A stretch of 64,000 bases of DNA, from positions 7,244,718-7,308,717 of the forward strand of contig JASSKH010000003.1 in the NCBI GenBank assembly GCA_031763025.1, read 5' to 3'. The position numbers were made by a program, and so were the translations under genes. The notes below the pieces were generated by a model. That model did no database searches, had not been told where the DNA came from, and was given only the letters and a program-made list of their open reading frames with translations. Each line of letters begins with the position of its first letter. Within the stretch, counting starts at the first letter, position 1. Shown piece after piece: positions 24,101-37,288 of the stretch. The stretch comes from Macrocystis pyrifera. Lineage: Eukaryota > Sar > Phaeophyceae > Laminariales > Laminariaceae.

Positions 24101-26041
24101 TGACGCAGGATGGCAACGATCTGCAACCCGAAGGGGTGGAGGTGAACGACTCATCAACGGTCAGCAGCGAATCGCCCCACAACGAATCTTCATCTCGGGA
24201 TGGGAGCAATGCGCCATCCTCTGACGATGGAGCCCCGACCCCGACTGCGGCCCGGACTGCTGTACGCCAACTTGGAGCGCACATGTCAGGACCAGGCGAT
24301 GATGAAGAGATTCCGGAGGGACGTAGGAGAGCGCTGACCAGGGCTCTTAATCGGGAAACGGTCGCGGGGCTGATCGGTGCGATCGGACCCTGTGATGGAG
24401 GTCGCATACTCCATACGCTACTGGCGGCGCAAGAGGCATGCGGTAAACCGACTAAGTTGCCGGAATACCTTGTCAAGGAGGCGGAACCGGAACCAACGTT
24501 GTACTCCGCGGCGTGTTCGTCAAAGAATTCGGGCGTTTGGACGGAGGCGATGGAAGCGGAGTTTGATGGACTACAGGCCGCTAGCACTTTTGCTGAGATT
24601 TCGGAAGTTCCCGAGGGTAGAAATAGTGTGGATTCAGAGTGGCTCTTGAAGTGGAAGGGCGACGACCACGGCTGATTGATAGAGCCAAGGCGAGATTAGT
24701 AGCGAAGGGGCATAGCCAGCTAGGGGGAGTTGATTACTTTGATACTTTTGCCCCCACTGCACCAACCACGTCTAACATACTTGTAGCAGCAATAGCATGC
24801 AAACTTGACGGGGATTTGAGGCACTCGGATGCTGAGGTGGATACCGAAATTTCCTTGAGATTGCCCCCTGGGTGCGAGCGGTTATCGGGTAAGGTAGTCC
24901 GACTCAACAGAACTCTTTAGGGGCTGAAGCAGAGTCGCCGCTCGTGGTATAAGCTACTGCCGTCAACCTTAGTAGAGTGTGGTTTTGAGCAGTGCTTGGT
25001 AGACCCATCCGTGTTTCGACTGATCTTGAGTGGCGAGGTTGCTGTGATGCTGGTGGTCCACGTGGATGACGCGGAATTCGCAGGCAACAGGGAAATCACG
25101 GATTCGGTAATGGCGGATGTGAACAAAAGATTCCCTACGGAGCACCTTGGCGAGGTGACGTGGTACATGGGTAGCGAGTACAAGAGGGATCGTGAGAAGG
25201 GAACCTTGGATTTTTTGCAGACTTAATTTGTTCGAAATGTTGTCGAGCGTTTCGGTATCATCAAAATCCGCCCCATCCCCGCTTCTTCGGCGTTGGACCT
25301 CAGGCACGTTAGTGATGAGGATTCTGTGGTGAATGCATGATCCTATGGAAGTACAAGCTAAGGCGGCTGGAAAAATTATAGAGTAATCAGCGCTACGGCT
25401 CATTTGGGTCTGACGTTCAGAAGGGACAGTAAACGAGAGGAAGTGCAGTTGGAATACGACTTGGAGACATACGTGGAAGCCGACTACGCCCACAAGGCCG
25501 ACGACAGGCGTTCGGTCTCTGGTGTGGCTGTCTACTACGGGGGTACACTTGTGTCGTGGTTTTCTAGGACGCAGAAATGCGTCACCCTATCCACTACAGA
25601 GGCAGAGTACGTGGCTACGGCAGACGGAGTGAAGGAAGCTCTTTACGTGAAGAGTGTTGGTTTTTCTGATGCCCACTTTGGGGTCGCCGAGTATTGGAGT
25701 GTTTGAAGACGACAAAGGCGTGATAGACTTGGCCAAAAACCCGTTGGGCTCTTCCAGCAGTAAGCACATCGACGTAAGGTAACCCATTGAGCTCGTCCAA
25801 CATTAAGCACATCGACGTAAGGTACCACCTTCTGCGCGAGTTGGTGGGGAAGGGGGACTTGTCGGTTAAGTATCTCCGGACGGAAGACCAGCATGCGGAC
25901 ATTCTCACGAAGGCTATTGGCAAAGAGAGCTTTGAGAAGCACCGCGATTTTCTCTTAGAGATTTAATCATTTGCTGTTCACGATTGGTGTTTGTGTTATC
26001 GAGGCTTGTCAGTTGATCCGGTGCCAGGGAGGGTGTTCGAT

Positions 26042-26449
26042 ACAGCTTGTCTCACCAAACAGCCTAGCAATAAGTTATGGTCACATGCGGTGTGTCACGT
26101 AGTTACGGTTACAGATGCTGTCTCGTGGAATCACCTACCCGCAGTCTCACGGGCATGTTCGAGTAGGCCTTGCATGAGGGGGTTTCTGGTATTCGGTATT
26201 CGGCTACGATTAGTTGTTTGAGCAGTGGAGAGTTGACGCACATGTTCACTCCACCTTTCACCCTGCGTTCGTCTACCTCTTCCCGGGCCGACATAATAAA
26301 GGCATATTAAACTATCTTCTTCACACTGCGTGTTGCAATAGCTAGCTTACAGCCTAGTGTGGCTGTGGCAGCGTATCCATTGGCTAGCTCGCAGCCTAGT
26401 GTGGCTGTTGGAGCGGATCCATTCATCGCATATCATCGCTATTTGAACA
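26042..26449 (+). repeat. 3-prime LTR of the copia element
   Basis: Pairs with 20801-21186 and ends ATTTGAACA. It follows the RNase H part directly. It is about 20 bp longer than the other copy owing to a small difference near 26170. No clear target-site duplication was seen. Confidence 0.8.
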
Positions 26450-27342
26450 GCAGCGAAGAGAAGTAGATGATGGACTACGGAGGGCAGGCTCCAACGAACA
26501 CAACGAGCCACAGCAGTACAGCGCATATGGGAGTATCGCACACGCACGACTTATGGGCGGCAGCGTTGTAACGTTGTACTCTGTGCATGTTGTCTGTTGT
26601 CTACCTGGAATATGTCTGGGCTGTGTGCTCATGATAGCCTTGGGGAAAAAACGGACAACATTTTACAGGTACGTACGTAAAAAATAAGGCCTCTTGCACT
26701 GAAACCAGGGAAATCATCTTATTCACACCCGCCAAAAAAAACTCTGAGGGCCTACCACGCGCTCCAGAGGGCACAAAACGTTGAGGGCTTGCCACGCGCG
26801 TCAGAAGGCACGGAACGCGCCCGGACCTCGACCAATGTGTGGGGACGGGCTTCCTGTGTCGACTACTTACGATAGAGTTTCGCCAACAAAGTGCTCGTAC
26901 GAAAAGATATGTTCGAAAAAGTACGAAACTTTCACAAACATAACTACATACAAACGTTCCTTATTTTTCAGGACAGAGTGGTATACACTGGTATTCTAGG
27001 TGTCCAATATATGGAACCAAACGTGACCTGCGAGTGAGGTCCACATATTGGAACAACAGAGTAAATGTAGAAGGCCATCTCCTATTGCCCAGTTTGCTTG
27101 GAGAAAAGCCTCGGAAAATCTACTACGAGGTGGGAATACAAGGAGTACGAAAGCGGACCATCTCACCCTTCCAGCTTACTTAGATCATTGCCATTGCCAG
27201 AATTAACACGTAGTTACGCCACTGGCATCCAGGTCGTTACCCTCCCACGGGCGTCTAGCACGATGCTCGCAGGAGGGTGATAATCCGGGATGAGAGTTCC
27301 CAGCAACGGCTGGAGGCCTCATTCCAACCCAACACTTCCTGA
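26450..27342. other. Spacer right of the copia element
   Basis: No exon or repeat family was recognised. The stretch near 26740-26815 holds a loose duplication of a GCCTACCACGCGC and GCCACGCGCGTCAGAAGG type. Confidence 0.35.
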
Positions 27343-27725
27343 ATGGTAGAATACACCATTTTCCTCCACAATTATATAAAAAAACGCGTTCCTGATCTCA
27401 GCATCTCAGCCTTCATGTCGGGTGCATGGAAGCGTAAGACATTCCTGCAAACGTACATGAACATAATTAAAATCAACCTCGAGAAACGACGGCCCTCCTG
27501 GAGAGAGCCTGAGCGCGCGGCGGAAATCTCCAGCTTTGTAGTGGAGTTTGGGCCCCCCGACACAGATGCGTTCGGCTCGGCGGCTCGCCCTCGCTTTCTC
27601 GGCCACTCTCTTGGCGGGTCGCAAGACCCGGCCTCCGCCGCACCTTCTCCGCCGCGCGCGGTCGGAGGCGGCCCCGAGACTACCGAGCGCGGCCGCGTCG
27701 AACCTCGCTTCCTGTGGTAGATCAT
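27343..27725. other. GC-rich island with long open frames on both strands, unassigned
   Basis: From about 27478 to 27720 the sequence is far richer in G and C than its surroundings and is open on both strands. The plus frame reads on from MVEYTIFLHNYIKKR. On the minus strand a frame containing ERICVGGPKLHYKAGDFR runs into a possible donor (CTCGAG then GTTGAT). Neither translation resembles a family known to me. It may be an exon of an unrecognised minus-strand gene, possibly the missing 5-prime part of copy B, or a repeat. The phrase CGTCGAACCTC with TGTGGTAG recurs near 27930-27957. Confidence 0.3.
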
Positions 27726-28849
27726 GCGGGGAGAAGGCTCTGTACTAGCTGGTGGAAATTGACAGCGCCATGTGCTATTCGGCGAAAATGACTTCTTGTC
27801 GTAGATTGTATCTTGAAGCCTTTTGCCGTAGATTAACTTACAGAAGTAGTACCGAGCACATCATGTATATATCTCTTTGATCTCTCGGCCATTCGCGGTC
27901 GCCACCGCTTTCATTCGACTACCTCGGCGGCGTCGAACCTCTCTCTCTCTGTGGTAGACATTATAGGGAATACTACAGCCGCAGTACGAGGAGAAGCCTG
28001 GTGATAACTGTCTGCTGCACCATCTAACGGCTGGAATCCCGTGGTTAGAATCAGCTGGTTGGGATACGAGTACCACAAGCAGCAAAAAACAGAAAATATG
28101 AAACTACTCGGCAAGTAACAAGCGGCTTTATTTTCGCGGCTCAATCTCGGTTCAGTTCTAAGCAAATCGCATACACTTTTACTGACTGCTGCAGCGATAG
28201 ATGTTCACAATAGTGAGGGGTACCAAGTAAAAGTATTTTCGGTGAGCACTACTGGAGGTACTGCGAGTACTGGCGGTACTTCAGGGTTCGAGACTGCTCC
28301 CACTGCGAGTAATCGCAGTACATCGGAGTTCTTCACGTATTTCCAACCGAATACTGCCTGTACTCTCGAGTATTTCGTGGTGCTATACTGCGCGCACGGC
28401 CGGTACTCGCATTAATTTCGGCGGATACTGCAATAAAATAGGCAATATTTTGGGTAGTTTTGTACTACAGATATACGAGTGTACCAACTACAAGTAAGTG
28501 CGATCCAGAGTTTGAGTCGAGACTGAGAAAAGAGACAAGAAATTTTTTTCGTAATGTTAGTTTGACAGATAAGAAAAATAATAACTGAAACTCGGCATTT
28601 GCCTTCTTCCTGCGCCACCTGGCATTGACTTGATCCTGTTCGAAACCAAAGCTCAAAACATGAATGGTATCCGTATTGATATCGTGAACAAGAGGTATCA
28701 GTTTAATATCATACTGGTACATAGTAACCTTTGTCACATCACTGAAATGTGATATACCACCGATGTGGGATAAAGCATGGATATCGGATATTTTTCATAC
28801 ATGTACGAAGTATGATTTTTAGTATGGCCGATCAATTTCTCAACGTATA
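27726..28849. other. Repeat-derived spacer
   Basis: About 28560-28650 is a reverse-complement fragment of R3: the minus strand reads GATCAAGTCAATGCCAGGTG and then GGCGCAGGAAGAAGGCAAA. The stretch around 28250-28330, rich in GCGAGTACT words, also echoes R3 (near 2270-2310). The rest is unassigned. Confidence 0.45.
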
Positions 28850-29095
28850 AAATATGTACGTACAAGGTTCCCCTTCGGGATTGTGGTTGACTTGAAAATC
28901 CCGGGGGTGCCGCAAGCTGAGAAATGGGAGAACCCAACAGGCGTGCGTTCCTTGTTCCAGCTACTCGTATCCAGCAACCGGGCAAAAAACGGAAAACATG
29001 AAAAAGTTCATGAAAGCTAAAGAAAAAAGAAGTAGCCACTCGCCAAGTAACCCGGCAAGTAGCATCGTCCAGCCCAGACGAGTTTATAGTTATTT
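28850..29095 (+). repeat. R2 repeat copy
   Basis: Partner of 8700-8935, with the TACAAGGTTCCCCTTCGGGA start, AATCCCGGGGGTGCCGCAAG and the GAGTTTATAGTTA end. The middle differs by small insertions. Confidence 0.75.
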
Positions 29096-30387
29096 AGTTA
29101 TAAGGCTTTCCTACGAGTGGTCATGGTAAAACGGCGATACACGGAGTAGGAGGTACCTCGACAGCAGCAGAACATCAACATACTCACACACCAGCAGCAA
29201 CAGCAGCAACAACGACAGGAGGAACTGCACTGCTGTATCTTCCCCAAAACGGAGGAGTGCACGGACAAAGCGTTTAGACAAAGACGGAAACTAAACTGTA
29301 AAAGTACACGTGTACGCACGAAGTCTCGATTTTTTGTATCATGCTGCAGGGACGCCCCAAACACAAGTAGTTGACACGCCAGGACACGTCGCACAATCCG
29401 TTTTCGCTACACAGGGGGGGTACTCTAAAACCAAGTGAAACTGAGTATCCAAAGTCATGTTATTTTCTTATTTTCTTGTTTCGCCCTGTGATCATAACGC
29501 CCCGGTTGGTTTTCCATTCTGATCGCTGGGGGTGCGGTGTGTAGTTTTCTCTTTTTCGAGGGCGCTCGTTGCATGCTGGTGATTTTTTTTACCTGCCTCC
29601 CACATCAGTACGTACTGCTGTATACGTGCAATATGCCAGCCACAAAGCAACGCGTCGCCTTCAGGCCTTTCTTTCCATTTTTAAGGCAACTAACAGAATA
29701 CCACCTGTACCTGGTGTACACTGTTGTACTGCTGTACGAGTAGTCTATAAAAGAAGAGCAATCAAGACATCACATCTACGTGATAAAAATTGAAAACTGG
29801 GACAGGCGCACAGTTTTCGTAACTTGTGGTTTGTGTCGACCATGCAGGCATGCGGTGTTTGCTCGCTGGTAGGCTCAACCGAACATAACGCAGAAATATA
29901 AATATCTCCTGATCTCGTCGATAAAAATCTCTCCCGATCTCTCTTCGATGCCGAAACTTTTTTTTTTCTTGGTTTGAATGTACTGCTGTAGAGCATACCA
30001 CGCCACCGGCAACCTCTAGCCCCCTAGACCGCGGGTCCAAATGATAACTTTGAGGCCGTCACTTACATTCGTTGGTCTTACCCAACACGAAGCGGGATTA
30101 CCGTGGCGTGAATAGATCAAAGGTCTGTCGTCGCATGAATTGATATTTATCAGGGTGTTGATAGTCCAGGAGAACGCAGATTGCCCGGCGAGGAAAAATA
30201 ATTGTTTTTTTTCAACGCATTCGTACTGCTGCAGACTGTAACAATTTTATAAAAATATAACTCCCCCCCCCCCCCCCCGCTTTTCCCACATCGCTGCACA
30301 CGAAGGGGCAGCAGCAGCAGCAGCAGCACAGGAGTATACACTTACGCACAACTACCGCTGCTACTGCTGTAGTACTGCTGCTGTTAT

Positions 30388-30423
<36 letters not shown>

Positions 30424-31036
30424 GGGTTACGCAGCGCGCGAAATCTGGTGTACTTTCACTATCGTGTTCCTTTTTGGTTCTTGTTTCGTGGCTGAATTGG
30501 TGTGTTTGTTGCGTTGTTACTTGTACTGTTAACAATATGTACACCTAGTACCTGGTATGTATGTACACAGACGTAGGCAAAATACTATAGCCTTTGGTCA
30601 GGGTTGAGAAAGAAGCGTACCTATCATACCTATAGCTATTAAAACAGCAGTCGACTCCGGCTGGCGTATTACACATACGCTCGACTCTCGGCCATACTAC
30701 CGAGTGCTGTACTGCGCTGCTGTGGGAGCGTGTAGGCGCGAAGTGGGAATAGGGGCCAGAGGGCCGTACTGGCTGGTATTGTTGAGTTTACCGGGCACAT
30801 TAGTGCCGTATGCAGGGGGGGTCGCACACCGACCTATCTACTGTATGTCCTTGGCCATGCATGTCCTTTCGTCCTACGCGAGAAAGCCACAACAACACAT
30901 ACCTATATCTACTGTAAATCCTTGTTGCCCTTTTGTCCTTGACGAGGAAGCTACTATTAATACTACCATTACTACTACCACTACTACTACTACTGCTGCT
31001 ACTTCTGTAGAACACGCACGACCGAACTACTATTAA
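29096..31036. other. Spacer with CAG/CTG tracts, no gene seen
   Basis: CTG tract at 30391-30422, shorter CAG runs at 29160-29210 and 30310-30330, and a C tract at 30263-30279. The long frames here are low-complexity translations of these tracts. Confidence 0.5.
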
Positions 31037-31289
<253 letters not shown>

Positions 31290-31299
31290 TAATACTTTA

Positions 31300-31535
31300 C
31301 ATAGTATGGTATAAGTATTACGGGGGTACATAGTTAACGGGACCAAATTTTGTTAGTAAAAATAGGTTCTATGGTATAAGTAATACGGGGGTACATAGTT
31401 AACGGGACCAAATTTTGTTAGTAAAAAATAGGTAAATATATCTATGGTATAAGTATTACGGGGGTACATAGTTAACGGGACCAAATTTTGTTAGTAAAAA
31501 TAGGTAAATACATAGGTTTTTATGTATACCATAGG
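31300..31535. repeat. Three tandem copies of a MITE half
   Basis: The unit, about 60-70 bp, begins ATGGTATAAGTATTACGGGG, then has GTACATAGTTAACGGGACCA and AATTTTGTTAGTAAAAATAGG. It corresponds to the left half of the TTACGGGGGACC MITE. The third copy continues to CATAGGTTTTTATGTATACC, the start of the right half. The array lies exactly between two CTA microsatellites. Confidence 0.85.
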
Positions 31536-31539
31536 TTTA

Positions 31540-31652
<113 letters not shown>

Positions 31653-34600
31653 GTAGAACACGCGCGACCGACGCATGGATGCAGCTATTAATAGCAAAAC
31701 TGCGAGCATTAACCAACTTTTGGCGCGGAACTCGCATCTTTGACGCATGATGTTGGTATTTTCTGTCTACACACTCGTACCTGCTTGCATGAAAAGCACA
31801 GTACGTAGGGATCTTTCGCCTAAACATTTTCAAAGAGAAGGAAAACGAGAAAGCTTCTAAAGCGGGGCAAGAACACCCTTAACGCCAAAACGTTTTTCAA
31901 ACTGCAAAAAAAAAAAAAAGCTTCGAAAGCGCCAAAATTAAACTTTACAAACTTCGAACATGAAAGAAAAAGGGAAAACGTCCGGGCAAGTAACCAGCAA
32001 AGTTCATACGGATCACGCCACACGAAATTATACCTCTGTTCATGAAAGGCGCTCCGCTTCGCGGACGGTTGTTCGCCTCCCGCTACACTCGCTCGAGGAA
32101 GTGAAATAGAACAAAGTGTGAAGCAGACAGCATGTTCATGACGTGGCACAATGGGCGACTTGCAAATGCCAAGAGTTCAGTTGCGCAAGAAAAACCACGC
32201 CTGGTTTGTTACGCGGTTAAATAGGCGGCAAAAGCCAGAGCTAGGTGGCGCAGGACAAAGCATTCCGGACTCTACGCGCATCAATATGCACACTTCTCTA
32301 ACAAAATGCATGATATGATATATACTATGTAGGAAAGGAGAAGATTGTTTTCATCACCTCCGCAACCGGCAGAGCCTCCACCACCTCTTCCTCTCCTTGA
32401 CTCTGGCTTGAAGGCTTGGTCTTCGCGGGAGAGCTGCGATATAGGCGTGATGACGACACGCTGCTGGCTCTCGGGGTTGTCGTGGTGTTGCGGCAACATA
32501 GGTGCTTGCCCCTTACTCGTATCCGTAAAGCAAAGAAGAAGTCGACGAACACCAGTCAACTTCAACAGCTCGCGACTTTGCATTTTAGACTTTGCATCGT
32601 AGAAAGAAGAATTTTGCACTTGGTACGGTATAGTACCTGGTACGTACGAGAAAAGCTTGCGCTGAGCTATTTATTTATTCAATTCGTTTTTTGGTTTAGT
32701 CGAAACAAAATTCGGGCTTTGTTTCAAATTCAGTGTGGGAGGGGTTATTTCGCTCAGTTTTGACTGCTTTTCGATTCTGTCTCGAGTTCTGAAGATCCAT
32801 GTCTCGACTTTTTTTTCGATTCTTGAAAAAAAATAACTTGAAATGAGTGTGGGACATTTTTGCGCTCCGCTAGAATAGAATACAGTGTGAAGTAGGCACG
32901 ATGCTCATGACGTGACGCAATGGGCGACATGCAAATGCCAAGATTGGTTGCAGGAAAAACCACGCAGTTTGTGTTATAAGGTCGGGACACTTTGTATCCC
33001 TTGCTAGGTTTGCCTATTGAGCAGGGACTCGTTGGGACTCACGTGTGTTGTTCGCTTAGAGATAGAAGAGGAGCACCTATATTTCTTTCGTGCACGGAGA
33101 GACTGAGAGCAAAGCTCGTGCCTCGCTGTGAGAACCCCTGGTTCTTCATCGAATATACGCCTCCCAAGTGCTGCAAACACGATTCCAATACCAATACCTG
33201 AACCCAGGGAATTACCGGCCTTTCAGGCTGACTCCTATGGGAGCCGAAACCGGAAAACAAAACAGGGTTTGTAGAGAGATCCAGGAAGAATTTCGTGCCA
33301 GATCCGCCTTATCGAATCTTATCCATGGCCAAAAGATAGAACGCTCTAAACTATTTTCTGTACTTCGATCGGAAATGGCCTGGCCAGACGAAACCAGACA
33401 CCAGTTCTGTACGGTCCCAGAGCTGGCCAAAACTCGAACCCCACACAGGAGGCACAACGTGGCGGGCCCCATGACTGTACATGTCATCGGTACTACTGCT
33501 GTACTCTCTCGGTATCTCGGACACGGTATCCTGGCATATAGCGGTAGCTAGAGACTCCAAGCTCCGGTGATGGCGAGCAACCGACTACACCGTATGCCCT
33601 TGGCGGTTGTCGTGGTGTTCTTGAGTTTTCAGCAATGTCAATGCACCGCTCCTTGATGCTGCAGCAGACTGCCAAGCTTGGGGACCCTTCGTCGAAGGAA
33701 GCCAACCCAGTCCGGGAAGCTCGAGTCTGCGAAAGTGGGCCCCATGTTACCCGGCGGGTACCCAACAGGATGCATGGGTGCCACGTACTGCTGTGTGTCC
33801 GCCGAATTCAAATATTATTGCGGTCACTCCTCCCTCCAACGCTCTCCCAACTCAAACGAAACCCCGGCATACTTCCACAAAACACCGTAAGATGGGAAAA
33901 GACGAAACTCGATATACGAATCTGGGCCATACGGAAAACAGAAGTCCATGCCAGTTCTGTATTCCGGTTTCGGCGCCCATAAGATTCGGCTTCAGCCCCA
34001 TTCAAAGCAGTACATAACAGCAGGCGACTTGCAAATGCCAAGAGCTAAATGGCGCGGGACGAAGCATGTTTCACACGTTTTTGTCTTGAAGTCAGTGTGG
34101 GAGGGGCTGCCTCTCGCTCAGTTTTGACTGCTTTTCCTGACTCGAATTCTGAAAATGGATATCTTAACATTTCTATTTCTTCATCTGTTTGGAAAAATAA
34201 CTTGAAATTATTGAGGTTTTTTGTCTTGGATTTAGTGTCAGGTGAGCTGAGCTGTGTGATGATTTTCGAAAAAACGAAAAAAATCGAAAACAAGGAACAG
34301 AGCTAAGCTTTTTATCTTGAATTCAGTGTCGGAGGTGCTATCTCGCTCAGTTTCGACTGCTTTTCGATTCTGGCTCGAATTCAGAAGATTCATTTACTGT
34401 TTTTTTTTGGGTTAGACTTAGTGTGAGCCGAGCTTAGCTGAGCTCAGCTGAGCTGGGTGCGATTTTCACAAAACGAAAAAAAAAATCCGCAAGTAATCGC
34501 AGAAGGACGCCGGGAAGGTTCTCCGAGAGGTGAAGTTAGGCAGGCGGGTTCCGGGTGGGAGCTCTGAGGAGAGAGCAGCAAGGCCTTGTAATCAAGTGTG

Positions 34601-34900
34601 GCCAGGACAAATTACTTGCTGCAAAATGTGATTTTTAAGTCCATTTTCTCTCTGATATCGTGTGTGGTTAAAATTAACTATTGTTATTGCCCTCGATGAA
34701 ATGCATTCGAGCGCTGCTCTCAGTTTGCTTCTCTCTTTATTCGTGAGGTCGCAGGTGGAGTTGTTGAGAGTGACGGGAGAGGCAAGTCGGGACCAGCACA
34801 GACGGAACCCCAGAGTGCTGTGTTTGGCTCAGGCAGAGCGTCTACTTGTTGACTATCGGTACCACTTGTTATAGTACTCGGCGGGGACATATATCAAGCA
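31653..34900. other. Degenerate repeat field, no gene seen
   Basis: Blocks recur within the field. One is CAATGGGCGACTTGCAAATG and CCAAGA at 32149, 32921 and 34022. Another is a block with TTTTGACTGCTTTTC and CTCGAGTTCTGAAGAT or close variants at 32757, 34121 and 34349. The pattern suggests old tandem duplication of a unit of about 0.8 kb with decay. At 33235-33270 and 33955-33985 GCCGAAACCGG-type words face each other as an inverted pair. Open frames in this area are short and share no recognised domain. Confidence 0.45.
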
Positions 34901-35380
34901 GCAGCACACGAAGACGGAACGAGCACCCGCACCAGTACCACAGCAATGGGATCGATATCATTGAGGTGTAATTGGGGTTGCAGGGCTAAATACAAGGGTG
35001 TTGGCAAATGAAAAACGAAACATGAACGGGGAGAGATCTCCAACAATCAGTCAGAAAGCTGACGACGCTCTCTTGGCCAAAGCAAAACATGTCGGTTGTT
35101 TATTACAACAAGTAAACGACAGGTTGACTAGAGATCTCTGTACCGCGAAATAGTTGTTGGCGAAATGAGAACTGAGGTGGATGCATGCTCTAGGGGGCAA
35201 GAGCTTGCCGCCGGCGTGCTACGGTATCCTCCCAAACCTGATGTGATTAAAATTAACTACTGGCCATGCTGTCACCCACATGCATATTTCCCTGTATCCG
35301 GAGAGCCCTTGTACGATAAATACTGCAGAAAAATAATATGAATGTTCAATAGTACCAGGGAGTACGTGGTACTTTCGCAT
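34901..35380. other. Unassigned spacer before the TAACA array
   Basis: No exon, repeat partner or RNA gene was recognised. Confidence 0.35.
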
Positions 35381-36180
35381 CGAACTTCAAAATTTTCGAC
35401 ACCTCGGATAACACATATCTACGTTATGGGGCCTAACACAGGAACGTGATAACGTATATACTAACATAATGATAGCACTGGAGGAGCGATCACGGTAACG
35501 CGGTAACAGGATTAACTGGAAACCCACGAACGTGTTCGTGCCTGTTCGTGCCTTAACATTATGTTGCTGCTCGGTCTCGCCCAGCTCTGATGCACTAACA
35601 TTATGTTATGCCGTGATCAGTCCTTGAACTAACACTGTATCACAGTGTTAGGATTTGACCAAACACGTACGTTATCACTCTAACATGCCCAGATCGATGT
35701 TCGCATATTTTCTAGCACGATAGCATAATGTTGCTGTTGACGCAGCGTTAGAAATAACACACTAACATAGTGTTACCCTTAGGAGGAGTGATATACGCAA
35801 CACCCCAACATAACGTTACCATGTTCGCCAGCACTACTAACACATAGCATTGTGCTACAGGTAACACACGAGCATAACATATTGCAGTGGCGAGCACTAC
35901 GAACACTACGTTATCTGGGCCCCCCATCTGATTGCCTTAGGCTCGGATAACGTAACACTTAACGTTCGTTAGATAAGCTACAGTCTTAGCCGGCCCACAC
36001 GTTATGTAAGGATGTTAGCCTAAATGCGGAAGTCTCTGTAACATTATGATACGGTGTTACCGTCAGTAAAGATCTGATGGCAACACTTCTTGACCATGTT
36101 ACCATAAAAATCAATCCGGGTCTAACATCATGTTACTGAGTTACTGTTGGGGTCGAAGTTGTTCTAGTGCAATGCTACTA

Positions 36181-36284
36181 TTACGGGGAACCATACTAAA
36201 TAGGACCTACAGTACACACAAAACCTATATATTTCGCTATTTATACTAACAATGTTCGGTCCTGTTCACTATGGTCCCCCGTAA
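36181..36284. mobile_element. MITE inserted in the TAACA array
   Basis: Ends TTACGGGGAACCATACTAAA and GTTCACTATGGTCCCCCGTAA. TA stands on both sides, fitting a TA target-site duplication. Length 104 bp. Confidence 0.85.
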
Positions 36285-36939
36285 TACGCTCCCTTTGGAT
36301 CTTCCCGAGATCTAACATGTGTTACCTGGAGAAACATGACGTAGCCGTGTTATCCAATTTCGCCGACATCCCAGTAGGGGATACCTACCAAAACACCTCC
36401 GGGGGGAGAGGATAGCATGGCATTCCCGGTAGAACAACGCCTCCATATTTCAAAACCCCAAAACAGGGGAGACGTAGGAGGGATCCTCGCAAAAAAAAAA
36501 AAAAAACGCCGCGTTTATATTGGAAACCCCGTCAGCACGTTATCAATCTGTAACACAGCAGTACGTTATCCATCTACAACGTAATCTGCACACTTGCACG
36601 TACGAGTTAACACGGTAGTAACATATTGTTGATGTTAGATTGGGGGTGTACGTTATCTACTAACTTGTGTCACCGCATACATTGCGTACGAGCTAACACA
36701 TACCGATAAACATAATGCTAATGTTTTATCGATCATAGTATACGTTATCCGTTTGACTTACGTTGTGGTAGCAAGACTTACTTCCGTAACACCCTCACAT
36801 AGCGTCGCTCGACACGGACTGCTGCTGCGGCTGATACGGTAACATATTGTTAACGTTGTGTTGACCATATACGTCGTCCCTCTATTAATAATGTGCAGGT
36901 GTCTACTATTGAGCTCCAGGGGTAAAAGATCGATCGATT

Positions 36940-36981
36940 ACCCAGCCCAGGGTCGATTACCCAGCCCAGGGTAATCCTTAT
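36940..36981. repeat. Two-copy tandem repeat of about 20 bp
   Basis: TCGATTACCCAGCCCAGGG occurs twice head to tail, followed by a third partial TAATCC. It lies within the TAACA array. Confidence 0.85.
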
Positions 36982-37288
36982 AACACTGTCCCCCCCTCTG
37001 AACGGCGGGATCTTCGGGGCGTCGGCGCTACGATAACCACTAGGAATTTCACTATTTCAATAACACACTAACATAGTGCTATGTACGCGTTTATCTGGCC
37101 GTGTACATTATTCGTCTAAAGGGTGTTACGGTAGCAAATAAGAATCCCGCTGACACAGTAACATAACGTTACTCGCTACGGGTTGATGTCGCTAACACGA
37201 TAACATAATGCTAACGTTTAATTGACCAGGTAAATTATCTCCACAACGTGTGTTACGATATAGCCGAGGAATTCCGCTAACACGCTAA

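Larger units (their letters stand above)
20801..26449 (+). mobile_element. Ty1/copia LTR retrotransposon, old and broken
   Basis: Two long terminal repeats flank a 4.8-kb body that keeps the copia order: a gag part from about 21.2 kb with a CCHC zinc knuckle (CIRCLEPGHHWNQCKA) near 22.4 kb, a protease part (ADSGASFHM) near 22.6 kb, an integrase part at about 23.2-23.8 kb, a reverse transcriptase part at about 24.6-25.2 kb (VHVDDAEFAG) and an RNase H part at about 25.4-25.9 kb (LSTTEAEY). Integrase before reverse transcriptase identifies copia rather than gypsy. The body is broken, with on the order of ten breaks. The two repeats differ at roughly one base in ten by eye, so the insertion is old. 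It lies about 0.8 kb upstream of the first readable exon of dehydrogenase copy B and could sit in its first intron. Confidence 0.9.
35381..37288. repeat. Array of TAACA/TGTTA and ACGTTAT words (degenerate satellite-like block)
   Basis: Dozens of short, mostly palindromic words such as CTAACATAATG, TAACATTATGTTA, ACACTGTATCACAGTGTTA and TACGTTATC recur at irregular spacing of roughly 20-90 bp. Longer similar units start GAGTTAACACGG (36604) and GAGCTAACACAT (36690). No open frame of 60 codons exists on either strand from about 34.9 to 37.2 kb, because TAA and TTA are everywhere. The array resumes just right of the inserted element at 38055 (AACATAGTGTTACTCGC). Confidence 0.7.
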
